DNA of 64,000 nt from positions 1-64,000 of the forward strand of contig JAJOJJ010000032.1 in NCBI GenBank assembly GCA_021208685.1. Reading direction: 5' to 3'. The position numbers were made by a program, and so were the translations under genes. This stretch comes from Saccharospirillaceae bacterium (GTDB lineage: Bacteria; Pseudomonadota; Gammaproteobacteria; Pseudomonadales; Oceanobacteraceae). The notes below the pieces were generated by a model. That model searched no databases. It saw nothing but the letters and a program-made list of their open reading frames with translations, and was not told where the DNA came from. Of the stretch, positions 9,424-19,770 are shown one piece after another. The stretch's first letter is position 1; each line of letters starts with the position of its first letter.

Positions 9424-10547
9424 GACAACACCGCAGTCAGGGCGTTAATAAACGTGGCGTTTTCCGCTTCAGTACCAATCGAAACCCGCAAATGTTGTGG
9501 CATTTCGTAATTGGCAACCGGCCGCACAATGACCCCTTTCGCTAACAGTTTTTTATAGACATCCATGGCATTCAGCGCATCCGGTATGCGGAAGGCAATA
9601 AAATTAGCGACCGATGGAATAAAACTCAGACCCAGCGTTTCAAAAGCAGCCGTCAGTTGCTGCATACCGGCCTTATTGGCCGCCACACTCTGCGCAACAT
9701 AGTCGTTGTCCGACAACGCAGCGGCCGCGGCAGACAGGGCAAAGGAATCAACGTTAAACGGCGGGCGCACGCGGTTCAGTAAATCCGCAATCTGCGGACT
9801 GGAAATACCATAACCAACGCGCAGCGATGCCAGTCCATAAGCCTTGGAGAAGGTACGGGTCACCACCAGATTCGGATAACGGCTCAGCAGCTGAATACCA
9901 TTGGGATATTCGGCTTCATCAACGTATTCAAAATAGGCTTCATCGAGTAAGACCAGCACGCGCTCCGGTACGTTATCGAGGAACGCGGTCAGCTCGTCTT
10001 TTTTCAGCCAGGTACCGGTTGGGTTATTCGGATTGGTAACAAATACAATGCGGGTTTTATCGCCGATCAGCGCCAGCATGGCGTCGAGGTCGTGACCAAA
10101 ATGTTTCGCCGGTGCCGCCAGAGTCCGGGCTCCGACCATGCGTGCAACCAGTTCATAGATAGCAAAGGCGTGCTGAGATACGACGATCTCATCGCCGTCA
10201 TTGACAAAAACACGGGTAATAAAATCGAGAATATCGCTGGAGCCGTTACCCAGAGTAATCTGATCAGCCCGTACTGGGTAAGAATCGGTACTCAGTGTGT
10301 TGCACAGGGCTTTTTTCAGCTCAAAACCAGCACCATCGGGGTAACGGGTGAGGTCTGCAAGCTCAGCCTGAATGGCCGCCAGCGCTTTCGGGCTTGGGCC
10401 CATTGGGTTTTCGTTACTGGCCAGTTTGACGATGTCGGCTTCATTCAGACCGAGTTCGCGCGCCAGTTCATCAATAGGTTTACCCGGCTGGTAGGGCATC
10501 AGGCCACGAACGCCTTCCACTGCCAGCTGCTGAAAATCGACTGCCAT
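9420..10547 (-). CDS. hisC: histidinol-phosphate / aromatic aminotransferase
   Basis: A 375-residue class I/II PLP aminotransferase. The PLP lysine is Lys235 in FSKAYGLASLR, and DEAY lies near residue 202. Its place between pheA and tyrA-aroA suggests a HisC2-like role in aromatic amino acid transamination in addition to or instead of histidine synthesis. The start is at ATG 10547, preceded by AAGGCAGG. An in-frame ATG at 10622 would overlap the end of pheA and adds a tail not seen in HisC. Confidence 0.93.
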   Translation of the reverse strand: MAVDFQQLAVEGVRGLMPYQPGKPIDELARELGLNEADIVKLASNENPMGPSPKALAAIQAELADLTRYPDGAGFELKKALCNTLSTDSYPVRADQITLGNGSSDILDFITRVFVNDGDEIVVSQHAFAIYELVARMVGARTLAAPAKHFGHDLDAMLALIGDKTRIVFVTNPNNPTGTWLKKDELTAFLDNVPERVLVLLDEAYFEYVDEAEYPNGIQLLSRYPNLVVTRTFSKAYGLASLRVGYGISSPQIADLLNRVRPPFNVDSFALSAAAAALSDNDYVAQSVAANKAGMQQLTAAFETLGLSFIPSVANFIAFRIPDALNAMDVYKKLLAKGVIVRPVANYEMPQHLRVSIGTEAENATFINALTAVLS

Positions 10548-10588
10548 AGTGCCTGCCTTACAATGCGTTAATGGTGGTGAAAAGCCGC

Positions 10589-11680
10589 TTACAGCACGGC
10601 TTTCGGATAGGAGCCCAGCCATTTGAAATCCAGCGCAACATTGCGCAGATCATCAATTAACGGCGCAATGCTTGCGTCGTTACGGTGGCCTTCAAAATCG
10701 ATAAAAAACACGTAATTCCAGGTACCGCTGCGGGCCGGACGGGTTTCAATCCGCGTCAGACTGATACCGGCCTTATGGAAAGGCTCCAGTACCTGATACA
10801 GCGCCCCCGGCTGGTTGCGGCTGGATACCAGCACCGAGGTTTTATCATCACCGCTGGGCGTGGTTGCCTGACGGCCAATGATCAGGAAGCGCGTGGTGTT
10901 ATCCGGACGATCCTCGATATTCGCCGCCTGAATCCGGAGCTGATACAACTCCGCCGCCGCTTCACTGGCGATGGCTGCCGCATTAACCTCTTTACTGGCG
11001 CGACGTGCTGCTTCGGCATTGGAGCTGACGGCAATGCGCTCAACATTAGGATAATTCTGATCCAGCCAGCGGCGGCACTGCCCGAGCGACTGGGCGTGGG
11101 AATAAATGCGCTCCACCGGCTGGCCACCTTCCTGCACCAGCAAATGATGATGGATGCGCAGTGTGACTTCGCCACAGATCTGCAGACTGGAATCAAAGAA
11201 GCTGTCGAGAGTATGCGTCACCACGCCTTCGGTGGAATTTTCTACCGGTACAACACCATAATTGGCCGCACCACTTTCCACCTCACGGAATACATCGGCA
11301 ATCGACACCTGACCGCGACACTGTACGGCATGGCCAAAATGCTTCACTGCCGCCTGCTGGGTGAAGGTACCTTCCGGCCCTAAATAGGCAACCTGCAAGG
11401 GTTCTTCCAGCGCCAGACACTGCGACATAATTTCGCGAAACAGGCGCGCCATGGCCTCATCCGGTAAAGGGCCCTGATTACGGTCCATCACTTTGCGCAG
11501 CACCTGAGCTTCGCGCTCAGGCCGGTAAAACACCACGAGCTCGCCTGGCGATGCGTATTTCTGCTTAACCTCTGCCACCTGCTGTGCGCAGTGGGCGCGC
11601 TGGTTAATCAGATCCTGAATCTGCTGATCCAGCGCATCAATCTGCTGACGCAGCTGATCCAGCTCTTGTGCTTCGCTCAT
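10589..11680 (-). CDS. pheA: bifunctional chorismate mutase / prephenate dehydratase
   Basis: The P-protein of phenylalanine synthesis, 363 residues. Residues 1-90 form the AroQ chorismate mutase helices, and prephenate dehydratase follows with VAYLGPEGTF at 97-106. The catalytic TRF lies at 263-265. A C-terminal ACT domain (about 280-360) carries GALYQVL and LTRIETRP, the likely phenylalanine-sensing site for feedback control. It sits between serC and hisC. Confidence 0.97.
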   Translation of the reverse strand: MSEAQELDQLRQQIDALDQQIQDLINQRAHCAQQVAEVKQKYASPGELVVFYRPEREAQVLRKVMDRNQGPLPDEAMARLFREIMSQCLALEEPLQVAYLGPEGTFTQQAAVKHFGHAVQCRGQVSIADVFREVESGAANYGVVPVENSTEGVVTHTLDSFFDSSLQICGEVTLRIHHHLLVQEGGQPVERIYSHAQSLGQCRRWLDQNYPNVERIAVSSNAEAARRASKEVNAAAIASEAAAELYQLRIQAANIEDRPDNTTRFLIIGRQATTPSGDDKTSVLVSSRNQPGALYQVLEPFHKAGISLTRIETRPARSGTWNYVFFIDFEGHRNDASIAPLIDDLRNVALDFKWLGSYPKAVL

Positions 11681-11731
11681 AGTGTTCTGCCGTTTTCTGT
11701 CTGTTTAGCCATGATCTGCAGCCGGCGTCAC

Positions 11732-12826
11732 TTAACCGTGACGCTTGGCGAAATCACCCATAAAGCCGATCAGGGCATCAACCGCCTGCTCCGATACGGC
11801 GTTATAAATAGAAGCGCGCATCCCGCCAACACTGCGGTGACCGGCCAGATTCAGCAGACCTGCCGCTTCGCTTTCCGCCAGAAAGGTTTTATCCAGCGCG
11901 GCATCTGCGAGGGTGAAAGGTACGTTCATGAGAGAGCGGTTCGCTTTCGCCACCGGGTTGGCATAAAAATCGTTGCCGTCGATAAAGCCGTAAAGCTTTT
12001 CCGCTTTGCGACGGTTTACCGCAGCCATTGCCTCCAGGCCCCCCTGCTCTTTCAGCCACTCAAACACCAGACCGGCCAGATACCAGCTGTACGTCGGTGG
12101 CGTGTTGTACATCGAATCGTTATCGGCACACACCTTGTAATCAAACATGGTCGGCGTCCCTGCAATGGTATTACCCAGCAGGTCTTCACGCACAATCACC
12201 ACGCACAGTCCGGCCGGGCCGATGTTTTTCTGCGCACCGGCATAAATCAGGCCGAATCTGGACACATCCAGCGGCTCAGACAAAATGGACGATGAAAAGT
12301 CAGCCACCAGTGGTGTATCGCCTACCTCAGGAATGTAATCAAAGGCTACGCCACCGATGGTTTCGTTCGGGGTGTAATGCACGTAATTGGCGCTGGCACT
12401 CAGCTGCAGTTCATGCTGAGACGGCGCCGAGGTGAAATGATTGTGCTCAGTCGACGCGACCACATTAACCCGACCGTAACGCTGCGCTTCCGCAATCGCT
12501 TTAATCGACCACTGCCCGGTATTCACATAATCAGCCACATAATCGGCAGGTGAGGCACCACGGAACAGGTTCATCGGAATCATGCTGAACTGACTGCTGG
12601 CACCGCCCTGCATAAACAGCACTTTGTAGTTGGCCGGAATGGCCAGCAGGTCGCGTAAATCCTGCTCGGCTTTCTGAGCCACCGAGACATAATCCTTACT
12701 GCGGTGACTCATCTCCATAATGGACAAGCCCTTGCCCTGCCAGTCCGCGAGTTCCTCACGCGCACGTTCCAGAACCGCCGTTGGCAATGCCGCAGGCCCC
12801 GCACAGAAGTTATATGCTCGACTCAT
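11732..12826 (-). CDS. serC: phosphoserine aminotransferase
   Basis: Makes phosphoserine from 3-phosphohydroxypyruvate and also serves pyridoxine synthesis. The 364-residue PLP enzyme opens with YNFCAGPAALP and has the PLP lysine Lys200 in YAGAQKNIG. It heads the serC-pheA-hisC-tyrA/aroA-cmk-rpsA run. A terminator-like hairpin lies only about 24 bases upstream of its ATG, so expression probably needs readthrough from gyrA-wzz or a promoter inside the wzz-like gene. Confidence 0.97.
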   Translation of the reverse strand: MSRAYNFCAGPAALPTAVLERAREELADWQGKGLSIMEMSHRSKDYVSVAQKAEQDLRDLLAIPANYKVLFMQGGASSQFSMIPMNLFRGASPADYVADYVNTGQWSIKAIAEAQRYGRVNVVASTEHNHFTSAPSQHELQLSASANYVHYTPNETIGGVAFDYIPEVGDTPLVADFSSSILSEPLDVSRFGLIYAGAQKNIGPAGLCVVIVREDLLGNTIAGTPTMFDYKVCADNDSMYNTPPTYSWYLAGLVFEWLKEQGGLEAMAAVNRRKAEKLYGFIDGNDFYANPVAKANRSLMNVPFTLADAALDKTFLAESEAAGLLNLAGHRSVGGMRASIYNAVSEQAVDALIGFMGDFAKRHG

Positions 12827-12849
12827 TTTGCTTTGAACTCACTGATAAC

Positions 12850-12880
12850 AAAAAGGCGCGGCCTTGTTAAAAGCCGCACC
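12850..12880 (-). terminator. probable terminator of the wzz-like gene
   Basis: On the minus strand GGTGCGGC pairs with GCCGCGCC (one G-T wobble) around a 10-base loop, followed by five T. It lies between the wzz-like gene and serC. Confidence 0.65.
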
Positions 12881-12913
12881 GGAAAAAGAACATTCAGAGT
12901 TTACATCGCCGCG

Positions 12914-14011
12914 TTATCCGCGGGACTTCAACATTCCCGGCAGGCGACGACGGCCGCCTTTGGACTTCCGGCGACGAACCTGCGCAGCCGCCAATAACGC
13001 AAACATCACACCCGCCATACCGCCAGCAACGCCGCCGAGCGCGACAATCATCAGCTTGCGTGGTTTGATCGGTTTCAACGGCAATACCGCTGACTGATCC
13101 AGCTGCACAAAACGGACGCTGTCCCAGTTAACATGCACTTCCTGCAGATTCTGAATTGTCCAGTTCAGCTCCGGTAAACCGGGTATAAATTCATCTTCAT
13201 CACGCTCGTCCCGGCCACGCATTTGCGCCAGTTCGGCATTGAGAACGGTTTGTCCCAGCATAAATAAAGGCGGCTGAGAACCCAGCAAAGCGTTGTTGTT
13301 GCCGGAATAAAACGGCATGTTCTGCTTAATAGACGCGGCGATAGAAGAGGCTTCTTCCAACTGCAGCATGCGTTGCTTCTTTTCAGCCTGATAGGCAGTA
13401 CGTAAACCTTCCGCCTCAAGATGTAAGGCATCCAGTCGTGATTGTTTGCTCAGTTCCAAAGCACTCTGCACCTCGGCCAGATAACGCTGCAGAACAAAAT
13501 CACTGTATCGATTAAGCAGTGTTGTGGCCCACTGCGGGTTTTTTAATTCAAATTTAATCCGCAACAGAACATCAATTTCTTTTGCACCGGGATCGGCATA
13601 AGTAAAACGATCTGAGAACTTGCTGAAGTTCTGTTCCGGAGTAAATTTTTCGTCATAAATAAGTTCCCGCAGAGTTGCATCATTCTCGGTCAGCAGCTCA
13701 TTATAAAAGGCGCGTTTGGTGTTGCCAGAGCGCGCCAGAGCACGAACTTCCTTAAAGGCCATCTCGCTCGTTAATGAAAAAACACCCTGCAGGCGCGGTT
13801 GATTCAACTGCAGTAACTCCGCCTCCCTGACCTCTTTGTAGACCACCTCCGTCTGATAGACAGGGCTTGCATTAAAGGCATAGATAAGGGCAAAACAGAG
13901 CGACAGCGCCACGGTACCGACCAGCCAGTACCATTTGTCTTTAATGTCATCGATGAGATCAAACAGATCAATTTCGTCATGACTGACAGCATGTGATGCA
14001 TCCATACTCAT
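12914..14011 (-). CDS. Wzz-like polysaccharide chain-length determinant
   Basis: A 365-residue protein with the PCP/Wzz layout. A cytoplasmic N-tail with EIDLFDLIDDI is followed by a first membrane segment (about 31-48), a long helical periplasmic part, and a second segment (about 320-345) after LPLKPIKPRK, the Pro-rich pattern of Wzz proteins. It probably sets O-antigen or exopolysaccharide chain length. It starts five bases after the gyrA stop, an unusual place; Pseudomonas has wzz next to ihfB instead. No glycosyltransferase cluster is nearby. The family call is firm; the polymer it acts on is unknown. Confidence 0.85.
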   Translation of the reverse strand: MSMDASHAVSHDEIDLFDLIDDIKDKWYWLVGTVALSLCFALIYAFNASPVYQTEVVYKEVREAELLQLNQPRLQGVFSLTSEMAFKEVRALARSGNTKRAFYNELLTENDATLRELIYDEKFTPEQNFSKFSDRFTYADPGAKEIDVLLRIKFELKNPQWATTLLNRYSDFVLQRYLAEVQSALELSKQSRLDALHLEAEGLRTAYQAEKKQRMLQLEEASSIAASIKQNMPFYSGNNNALLGSQPPLFMLGQTVLNAELAQMRGRDERDEDEFIPGLPELNWTIQNLQEVHVNWDSVRFVQLDQSAVLPLKPIKPRKLMIVALGGVAGGMAGVMFALLAAAQVRRRKSKGGRRRLPGMLKSRG

Positions 14012-14016
14012 AAAAC

Positions 14017-16656
14017 TTATTCGTCCTCAGTATTCAATCCAGAGTTTTCTTCATTCATATCCAGATCAGCCGCAACGTCTTGCTCCGCAGCCACATCGCC
14101 TTCTGCCAGCGCATCGTCATCGTCTTCGGCATCACAGATGCGCTCGACGCCAACCAGTTTTTCTTTATCAGAGACTTTAATCAGGGTAACGCCCTGAGTG
14201 TTGCGGCCCAACACGGAAACCTCATTCACACGGGTACGAACCAGTGTGCCCTGATCGCTGATCAGCATCACTTCATCACCGTCAAATACCTGCACAGCAC
14301 CGACCAGCGGGCCATTTCGCTCACTGGTTATCATGGCGATAACCCCCTGAGTACCCCGGCCTTTGGTCGGGAATTCGCTCACGGCGGTCCGTTTGCCGTA
14401 ACCTCGTTGAGAAGCGGTGAGAATGGTGCCACCGTCTTCCGGAATAATCAGTGCAATCACCCGCTGCCCCTCTGCCAGCCGGATACCACGCACACCCCGC
14501 GCAGTACGGCCCATGGCACGCACATCGGATTCTTTAAAGCGTACGGCCTTACCAGCATCCGAAAGCATCAGAATATCCTTGCTGCCATCGGTAATAGCGA
14601 CACCCACCAGATGATCACCGTCATCCAGTTCACAGGCTATCAGACCGGATGAGCGCGGACGGCTGAACTGATCCAGCGTGGTTTTCTTCACCGTACCGCG
14701 TGCCGTCACCATAAAGACATAGCGGTCTTCGCTGTATTCCGTAACCGGCAGAATAGCGGTAATACGCTCACCCTCTTCGGACATATTCAGCACATTCACA
14801 ATCGGCCGTCCGCGTGCGTTGCGGCTGGCCTGCGGAATATCGTAAACGGTGAGCCAGTAGACCTTACCGGCATCGGTAAAGCACAGCACAGTGTCATGAC
14901 TGTTCACCACCAGCAGGCGTTCGATAAAGTCTTCATCTTTAACCGAGGTGGCCGATTTACCTTTACCGCCACGCTTCTGCGCCTGATAAGCATCCATTGG
15001 CTGAGTTTTGGCATAACCACCGTGCGACAACGTCAGTACCAGGGTTTCTTCCGGAATCAGATCGGCCATCGTCAGGTCGCGCTTAACCGCCATGATTTCG
15101 GTTTTACGGGCATCACCGTATTCTTCGCGTACCGCTTCCAGCTCTTCGCGGATCACCTGCATCAGGCGCTCTGCACTGCCCAGAATGTCCAGATACTCGG
15201 CGATTTCGGTCAGTTTCAGCTGGTACTCTTCAATCAGTTTTTCGTGTTCAAGGCCGGTCAGTTTCTGCAGGCGCAGATCCAGAATCGCCTGAGCCTGAGC
15301 AGGAGAGAGATAGTATTTGCCATCGCGGAAGCCGAATTCCTGCGGTAAGTCATCAGGACGACAGGCATCCGGACCGGCACGCTCAAGCATATCCAGCACA
15401 TCACCCGGCGCCCATGGCGTGGCAATCAGGTTATCTTTGGCCTCGGCCGCCGTCGGGGATTTTTTGATCAGTTCAATCACCGGATCAATGTTGGCCAGCG
15501 CCAGCGCCAGGCCTTCGAGCAGATGACCACGCTCACGCGCCTTACGCAGATCATAAATCGTACGGCGGGTTACCACTTCACGGCGGTGTTTAACAAAGGC
15601 TTCGAGCAGCTGTTTCAGGTTCAGGATTTTCGGCTGACCATCAACCAGCGCCACGGTATTAATACCGAACACGCCCTGCAGCTGGGTCTGGGCGAACAGG
15701 TTGTTGAGCACCACTTCCGGCATTTCGCCACGGCGCAGCTCCACCACAATCCGCATACCGTCTTTATCCGACTCGTCACGCAGTTCGGTGATGCCTTCAA
15801 GCTTCTTCTCTTTAACCAGCTCGGCGATCTTTTCGATCAGGCGGGCTTTGTTCACCTGATACGGGATCTCGGTGAAAATAATCGACACCTTGCCGTTGCG
15901 CTCGTCTTCTTCAAAATGATGACGCGCACGCAAATAAATACGGCCACGACCGGTGCGGTAGGCTTCAACAATGCCATCACGGCCATTAATAAAGGCACCG
16001 GTGGGGAAATCCGGACCCGGGATGTATTCCATCAGACCATCGACATCCAGCTCCGGATTATCGATCAGCGCCAGACAGCCATTCAGCACTTCGGTGAGGT
16101 TATGTGGCGGGATATTGGTTGCCATCCCCACCGCGATACCGGACGAACCATTGACCAGCAGGTTCGGGATACGGGTCGGCATGACCGCCGGAATCTGTTC
16201 GGTACCGTCATAGTTCGGCACCCAGTCGACGGTTTCTTTATCAATATCAGCCAGAATGTCATGGCTGATTTTTTTCATCCGCACTTCGGTATAACGCATG
16301 GCCGCCGCAGAGTCGCCATCGACCGAACCAAAGTTACCCTGACCATCGACCAGCGTGTAACGCATGGAGAAGTCCTGCGCCATCCGCACGATGGTGTCAT
16401 ACACCGCAGAGTCACCGTGTGGGTGATATTTACCGATCACGTCACCGACCACACGCGCCGATTTTTTGTAAGGCTTGTTCCAATCGTTACCGAGGACATT
16501 CATCGCGTGCAGCACACGACGGTGTACAGGCTTCAGGCCATCGCGTACATCCGGCAATGCGCGTCCGACGATAACGCTCATGGCGTAATCGAGATAGGAC
16601 TGCTGCAGTTCATCTTCAATGTTAATCGGAAGAACTTCTTTGGCTAACTCACCCAT
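14017..16656 (-). CDS. gyrA: DNA gyrase subunit A
   Basis: An 879-residue type IIA topoisomerase subunit that breaks and rejoins DNA with GyrB. The active-site tyrosine is Tyr122 in [10 protein letters not shown]. The quinolone-resistance region reads GDSAVYD with Ser83 and Asp87, the sensitive wild-type residues in E. coli numbering. The C-terminal half has the repeated beta-pinwheel blades and ends in an acidic tail. The gene is divergent from mtaD across 260 bases. Confidence 0.98.
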   Translation of the reverse strand: MGELAKEVLPINIEDELQQSYLDYAMSVIVGRALPDVRDGLKPVHRRVLHAMNVLGNDWNKPYKKSARVVGDVIGKYHPHGDSAVYDTIVRMAQDFSMRYTLVDGQGNFGSVDGDSAAAMRYTEVRMKKISHDILADIDKETVDWVPNYDGTEQIPAVMPTRIPNLLVNGSSGIAVGMATNIPPHNLTEVLNGCLALIDNPELDVDGLMEYIPGPDFPTGAFINGRDGIVEAYRTGRGRIYLRARHHFEEDERNGKVSIIFTEIPYQVNKARLIEKIAELVKEKKLEGITELRDESDKDGMRIVVELRRGEMPEVVLNNLFAQTQLQGVFGINTVALVDGQPKILNLKQLLEAFVKHRREVVTRRTIYDLRKARERGHLLEGLALALANIDPVIELIKKSPTAAEAKDNLIATPWAPGDVLDMLERAGPDACRPDDLPQEFGFRDGKYYLSPAQAQAILDLRLQKLTGLEHEKLIEEYQLKLTEIAEYLDILGSAERLMQVIREELEAVREEYGDARKTEIMAVKRDLTMADLIPEETLVLTLSHGGYAKTQPMDAYQAQKRGGKGKSATSVKDEDFIERLLVVNSHDTVLCFTDAGKVYWLTVYDIPQASRNARGRPIVNVLNMSEEGERITAILPVTEYSEDRYVFMVTARGTVKKTTLDQFSRPRSSGLIACELDDGDHLVGVAITDGSKDILMLSDAGKAVRFKESDVRAMGRTARGVRGIRLAEGQRVIALIIPEDGGTILTASQRGYGKRTAVSEFPTKGRGTQGVIAMITSERNGPLVGAVQVFDGDEVMLISDQGTLVRTRVNEVSVLGRNTQGVTLIKVSDKEKLVGVERICDAEDDDDALAEGDVAAEQDVAADLDMNEENSGLNTEDE

Positions 16657-16794
16657 AAATACTCGGCCCGTGTTCTGCGGATCACCCTTTTATGGTCATT
16701 TTCAGGTGATTCTGTCCTTGTTGTTGACCACCTCCCCGGATGCACAAGACGCTGTGCTGACACCGTCCGGACGAGGCTGCCAATAAAGTGCCGA

Positions 16795-16803
16795 ATCATA
16801 CCA
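16795..16803 (-). promoter_or_regulatory. candidate extended -10 promoter of gyrA
   Basis: On the minus strand TGGTATGAT matches the extended -10 form TGnTATAAT. It would give a gyrA leader of about 130 bases. No good -35 box is visible, which extended -10 promoters can tolerate. Confidence 0.4.
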
Positions 16804-16870
16804 TAAATCAACAAGATACCTAGCGAGTCCGGCAACAGTCTGAAGACGAGACGGGAGAGGTGGGCGCGTT

Positions 16871-16876
16871 TATAAT
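16871..16876 (+). promoter_or_regulatory. candidate -10 box for the mtaD operon
   Basis: A perfect TATAAT lies 41 bases before the chosen mtaD ATG. The matching -35 region is poor. If used, transcription starts downstream of the earlier in-frame ATG at 16860, supporting the start at 16917. Confidence 0.4.
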
Positions 16877-16916
16877 GCCGACCTTTATGCCGTTAAACCA
16901 AGAAGGAAGCCGAGCC

Positions 16917-18227
16917 ATGCAGGCCGACCTGAGAATCAATGCCCGCTGGGTGATCCCCATGACCGGTAACCATGCCAGCCTGCTGCATTGTCAGGCGCTG
17001 TTTATCAAAGATGGACGGATTGTCGCCGTGCAGGATCAGGATGCCGTCAGCCTCGAGGCGACCGAAACCCTCGACCTGCCTCATCATGTGTTGCTTCCCG
17101 GGTATGTGAACGCTCACGGCCATGCGGCAATGTCATTGTTTCGCGGCATGGCCGACGACCTCGCTTTAATGACCTGGCTGCAGGAACACATCTGGCCAGC
17201 CGAAGGCCGCTGGGTGGATGACGCCTTCGTTCGTGATGGTACCCGCTTAGCCATTGCCGAAATGCTGAAGTGCGGCACCACAACCTATGCCGATATGTAT
17301 TTTTATCCGGGCTCTGGGGTGGAAAGCGCCCTCGAAGCCGGTATCCGCAACGTCAGCTTTACTCCGGTACTGGACTTCCCCACCAACTTTGCCCAGAACG
17401 CCGATGAGTACATCAAAAAAGCCCTGGCTGTACGCGACACCTATAAACACCAGCCATTGCTGACTCTGGGCTTTGGCCCGCACGCACCCTACACCGTTTC
17501 CAACGGTCCGCTACAGGACATCACCACACTGGCCGATCAGCTGGACATGCCGATCCAGATCCATCTGCACGAAACCGCCTTTGAAGTGGCGCAGAGCATG
17601 GAGCAGTTCGGTTGCCGGCCAACCCAGCGTCTGGCCGAGCTGGGCTTTATGACCGAGCGTGTAAGCTGCGTGCACATGACCCAGATCAGCGCCGACGACA
17701 TCAGCGTCCTGCAACATAGCGGCGCTTCGGTGGTGCACTGCCCGGAATCCAACCTGAAACTGGCGTCCGGCTTCTGTCCGTCCGCACAACTGCTGAGCCG
17801 TCAGATTAATGTCGCCCTCGGTACCGACGGTGCGGCCAGCAACAACGATCTGAACCTTCAGGGGGAAATGAAAACCGCCGCCATGCTGGCCAAAGCGGTC
17901 GCCGGCGACGCCGCCGCCGTACCCGCCGCACAGGCGCTGTATATGGCGACCATGGGCGGTGCCAAAGCACTGGGGCTGGACGACCAGACCGGCTCGCTGA
18001 CGCCCGGCAAATGGGCGGATCTGCAGGCCGTTGACCTGTCGCAACTGACGCAGCAGCCCCTTTACGATCCGATCTCTCAGCTGGTTTACACCGACAGCAG
18101 CCGCGCCACCAGCCATGTCTGGGTTGCCGGTAAATTACTGCTGAACAAAGGCGAACTGACCACTCTGGACGAACAACAGATACTGCACGATGCCCATCAG
18201 TGGGCTGACCGTATCCGCCAGTCCTGA
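16917..18227 (+). CDS. mtaD: 5'-methylthioadenosine / S-adenosylhomocysteine deaminase
   Basis: A 436-residue amidohydrolase (TRZ/ATZ family) that deaminates methylthioadenosine and probably S-adenosylhomocysteine. The metal ligands are in NAHGH (His67, His69), in HLHET and in [12 protein letters not shown]. The start at 16917 follows AAGGAAG; an in-frame ATG at 16860 has no ribosome site. In Pseudomonas the same gene stands beside ubiG, and that is the case here (31 bases apart). The shared theme is turnover of SAM by-products near a SAM-dependent methyltransferase. Confidence 0.92.
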   Translation: MQADLRINARWVIPMTGNHASLLHCQALFIKDGRIVAVQDQDAVSLEATETLDLPHHVLLPGYVNAHGHAAMSLFRGMADDLALMTWLQEHIWPAEGRWVDDAFVRDGTRLAIAEMLKCGTTTYADMYFYPGSGVESALEAGIRNVSFTPVLDFPTNFAQNADEYIKKALAVRDTYKHQPLLTLGFGPHAPYTVSNGPLQDITTLADQLDMPIQIHLHETAFEVAQSMEQFGCRPTQRLAELGFMTERVSCVHMTQISADDISVLQHSGASVVHCPESNLKLASGFCPSAQLLSRQINVALGTDGAASNNDLNLQGEMKTAAMLAKAVAGDAAAVPAAQALYMATMGGAKALGLDDQTGSLTPGKWADLQAVDLSQLTQQPLYDPISQLVYTDSSRATSHVWVAGKLLLNKGELTTLDEQQILHDAHQWADRIRQS

Positions 18228-18258
18228 ACCAACGAATAATTTTTTGCAGGAGCCGAGC

Positions 18259-18978
18259 ATGGAACAGACACCGAACGTTGATCGCGCCGAAATTGCCAAA
18301 TTCGAAGCACTCGCCTCACGCTGGTGGGATCTGGAAAGCGAATTCAAGCCGCTGCACGACATCAACCCACTGCGCACCAACTACATTGACCGTTACGCCC
18401 CACTGGCCGGTAAAGCGGTACTGGATGTCGGCTGTGGCGGCGGCATTCTGAGTGAAGGCATGGCCAACCGTGGCGCGGCTGTTACCGGAATAGACATGGG
18501 TGAGGCCAACCTCAACACCGCCAAACTGCACGCGCTGGAATCCGGCGTAAAGATCCGTTATCAGTGCATTCCGGTGGAACAACTAGCGGCGCAGCAACCC
18601 GAGAGTTTCGATGTGGTGACCTGTCTGGAGATGCTGGAACACGTACCGGACCCGGAATCCATCATCCGCGCCTGTTACCAACTGGTGAAACCGGGCGGTC
18701 AGGTATTTTTCTCTACGATTAACCGCAATCCGAAAGCCTATGCCTTTGCCATTCTCGGCGCCGAATACCTGATGCGCCTGCTGCCGGCCGGCACCCACGA
18801 TTACCACAAGTTCATCAAACCCAGCGAACTCACCCGCTGGTGCCGCAATGCTGGTCTGGAAGTGCAGCACATGACCGGCATGGTCTATAACCCGCTGACC
18901 AAAATCTACAAACTGAAAGACAACGACGTCAGCGTGAATTACCTGATGGCAACGCGCAAACCGGACAGCAGCCTATGA
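18259..18978 (+). CDS. ubiG: ubiquinone biosynthesis O-methyltransferase
   Basis: A 239-residue class I SAM methyltransferase that carries out both O-methylations of ubiquinone synthesis. Motif [15 protein letters not shown] starts near residue 54, and the family segments RWWD and [11 protein letters not shown] are present. The start is at 18259 behind GCAGGAG; an in-frame ATG 69 bases earlier lies inside mtaD. Its stop overlaps mupP by four bases. Confidence 0.96.
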   Translation: MEQTPNVDRAEIAKFEALASRWWDLESEFKPLHDINPLRTNYIDRYAPLAGKAVLDVGCGGGILSEGMANRGAAVTGIDMGEANLNTAKLHALESGVKIRYQCIPVEQLAAQQPESFDVVTCLEMLEHVPDPESIIRACYQLVKPGGQVFFSTINRNPKAYAFAILGAEYLMRLLPAGTHDYHKFIKPSELTRWCRNAGLEVQHMTGMVYNPLTKIYKLKDNDVSVNYLMATRKPDSSL

Positions 18979-19664
18979 GCCTGACCCGCCCCAAGGCCAT
19001 CCTGTTTGATCTGGATGGCACGCTGGTCGATACCGCCCCGGATTTTTATGATGTGGTCAACAGCCTGCGTAAAGAGCAGGGAAAACCGGCACTGGCCAAC
19101 GGGACAATCCGCGAGCAGGTATCGAACGGCGGCGCAGCACTCACGCGCCTGACCTTTGATTATCCGGATCAGACAGGACGCGATCTGGCCACTGCACCGC
19201 AGATATTTCTCGACCAGCGGCAACAAATTCTCGACCGTTATCTGCAGAGCATCGGCCTTTTAAGCGGCTATTTCCCCGGCTTCCCGGAGGTGATTACCAC
19301 CCTTGAACAACAGGGCATCCGCTGGGGCATTGTCACCAACAAACCGCGGCTGTATACCGAAGCGCTGCTGGCGAAACTCGCCATTCAGGGGGATGTAGTG
19401 GTGTGCCCGGATGATGTAACGAAATCCAAACCTCACCCCGAGCCATTGTTGAAAGCCGCCGCCGATCTTGGTTTGCAGGCCGCCGATTGCTGGTATGTCG
19501 GCGACCATATCCGTGACATTGATGCCGCCCGCGCTGCCGGCATGATCAGCATCGCCGCCACCTTCGGTTATATCGAAAGCGGCGATCATCCTGAACACTG
19601 GCAGGCGGATCTACAGATCAGCCACCCCCATGACCTGATCACCCTGCTGCAGGCAACGCTCTGA
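18975..19664 (+). CDS. mupP: N-acetylmuramic acid 6-phosphate phosphatase MupP (HAD family)
   Basis: A 229-residue HAD phosphatase with motif [11 protein letters not shown] (Asp12, Asp14), motif II near VTNKP, and motif III/IV in KPHPEPLL and [11 protein letters not shown]. In Pseudomonas the gene at this position between ubiG and a short-chain reductase is MupP, which removes phosphate from MurNAc-6-P in peptidoglycan recycling. On sequence alone it could be annotated as phosphoglycolate phosphatase (Gph), so MupP rests on synteny. It is coupled to ubiG through ATGA. Confidence 0.8.
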   Translation: MSLTRPKAILFDLDGTLVDTAPDFYDVVNSLRKEQGKPALANGTIREQVSNGGAALTRLTFDYPDQTGRDLATAPQIFLDQRQQILDRYLQSIGLLSGYFPGFPEVITTLEQQGIRWGIVTNKPRLYTEALLAKLAIQGDVVVCPDDVTKSKPHPEPLLKAAADLGLQAADCWYVGDHIRDIDAARAAGMISIAATFGYIESGDHPEHWQADLQISHPHDLITLLQATL

Positions 19665-19702
19665 GCGTTAAGACAGGTTAATAAGTAACCTCAGCACAGG
19701 AC

Positions 19703-19729
19703 AAAGCGGCAAACGATGATTGCCGCTTT
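19703..19729. other. 10-bp perfect hairpin after mupP
   Basis: AAAGCGGCAA pairs with TTGCCGCTTT around a 7-base loop. Only three T end the stem, so termination would be weak. It lies in the 106-base gap before the SDR gene. Confidence 0.45.
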
Positions 19730-19770
19730 GCCGCTGACAAAAACCATCCATTGCACAAGAAGGTAGACCC

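Noticed and set aside
15523-16647. Long rightward frame opposite gyrA (374 codons)
   Set aside because: Antisense shadow of gyrA with a His/Thr-rich, unnatural composition.
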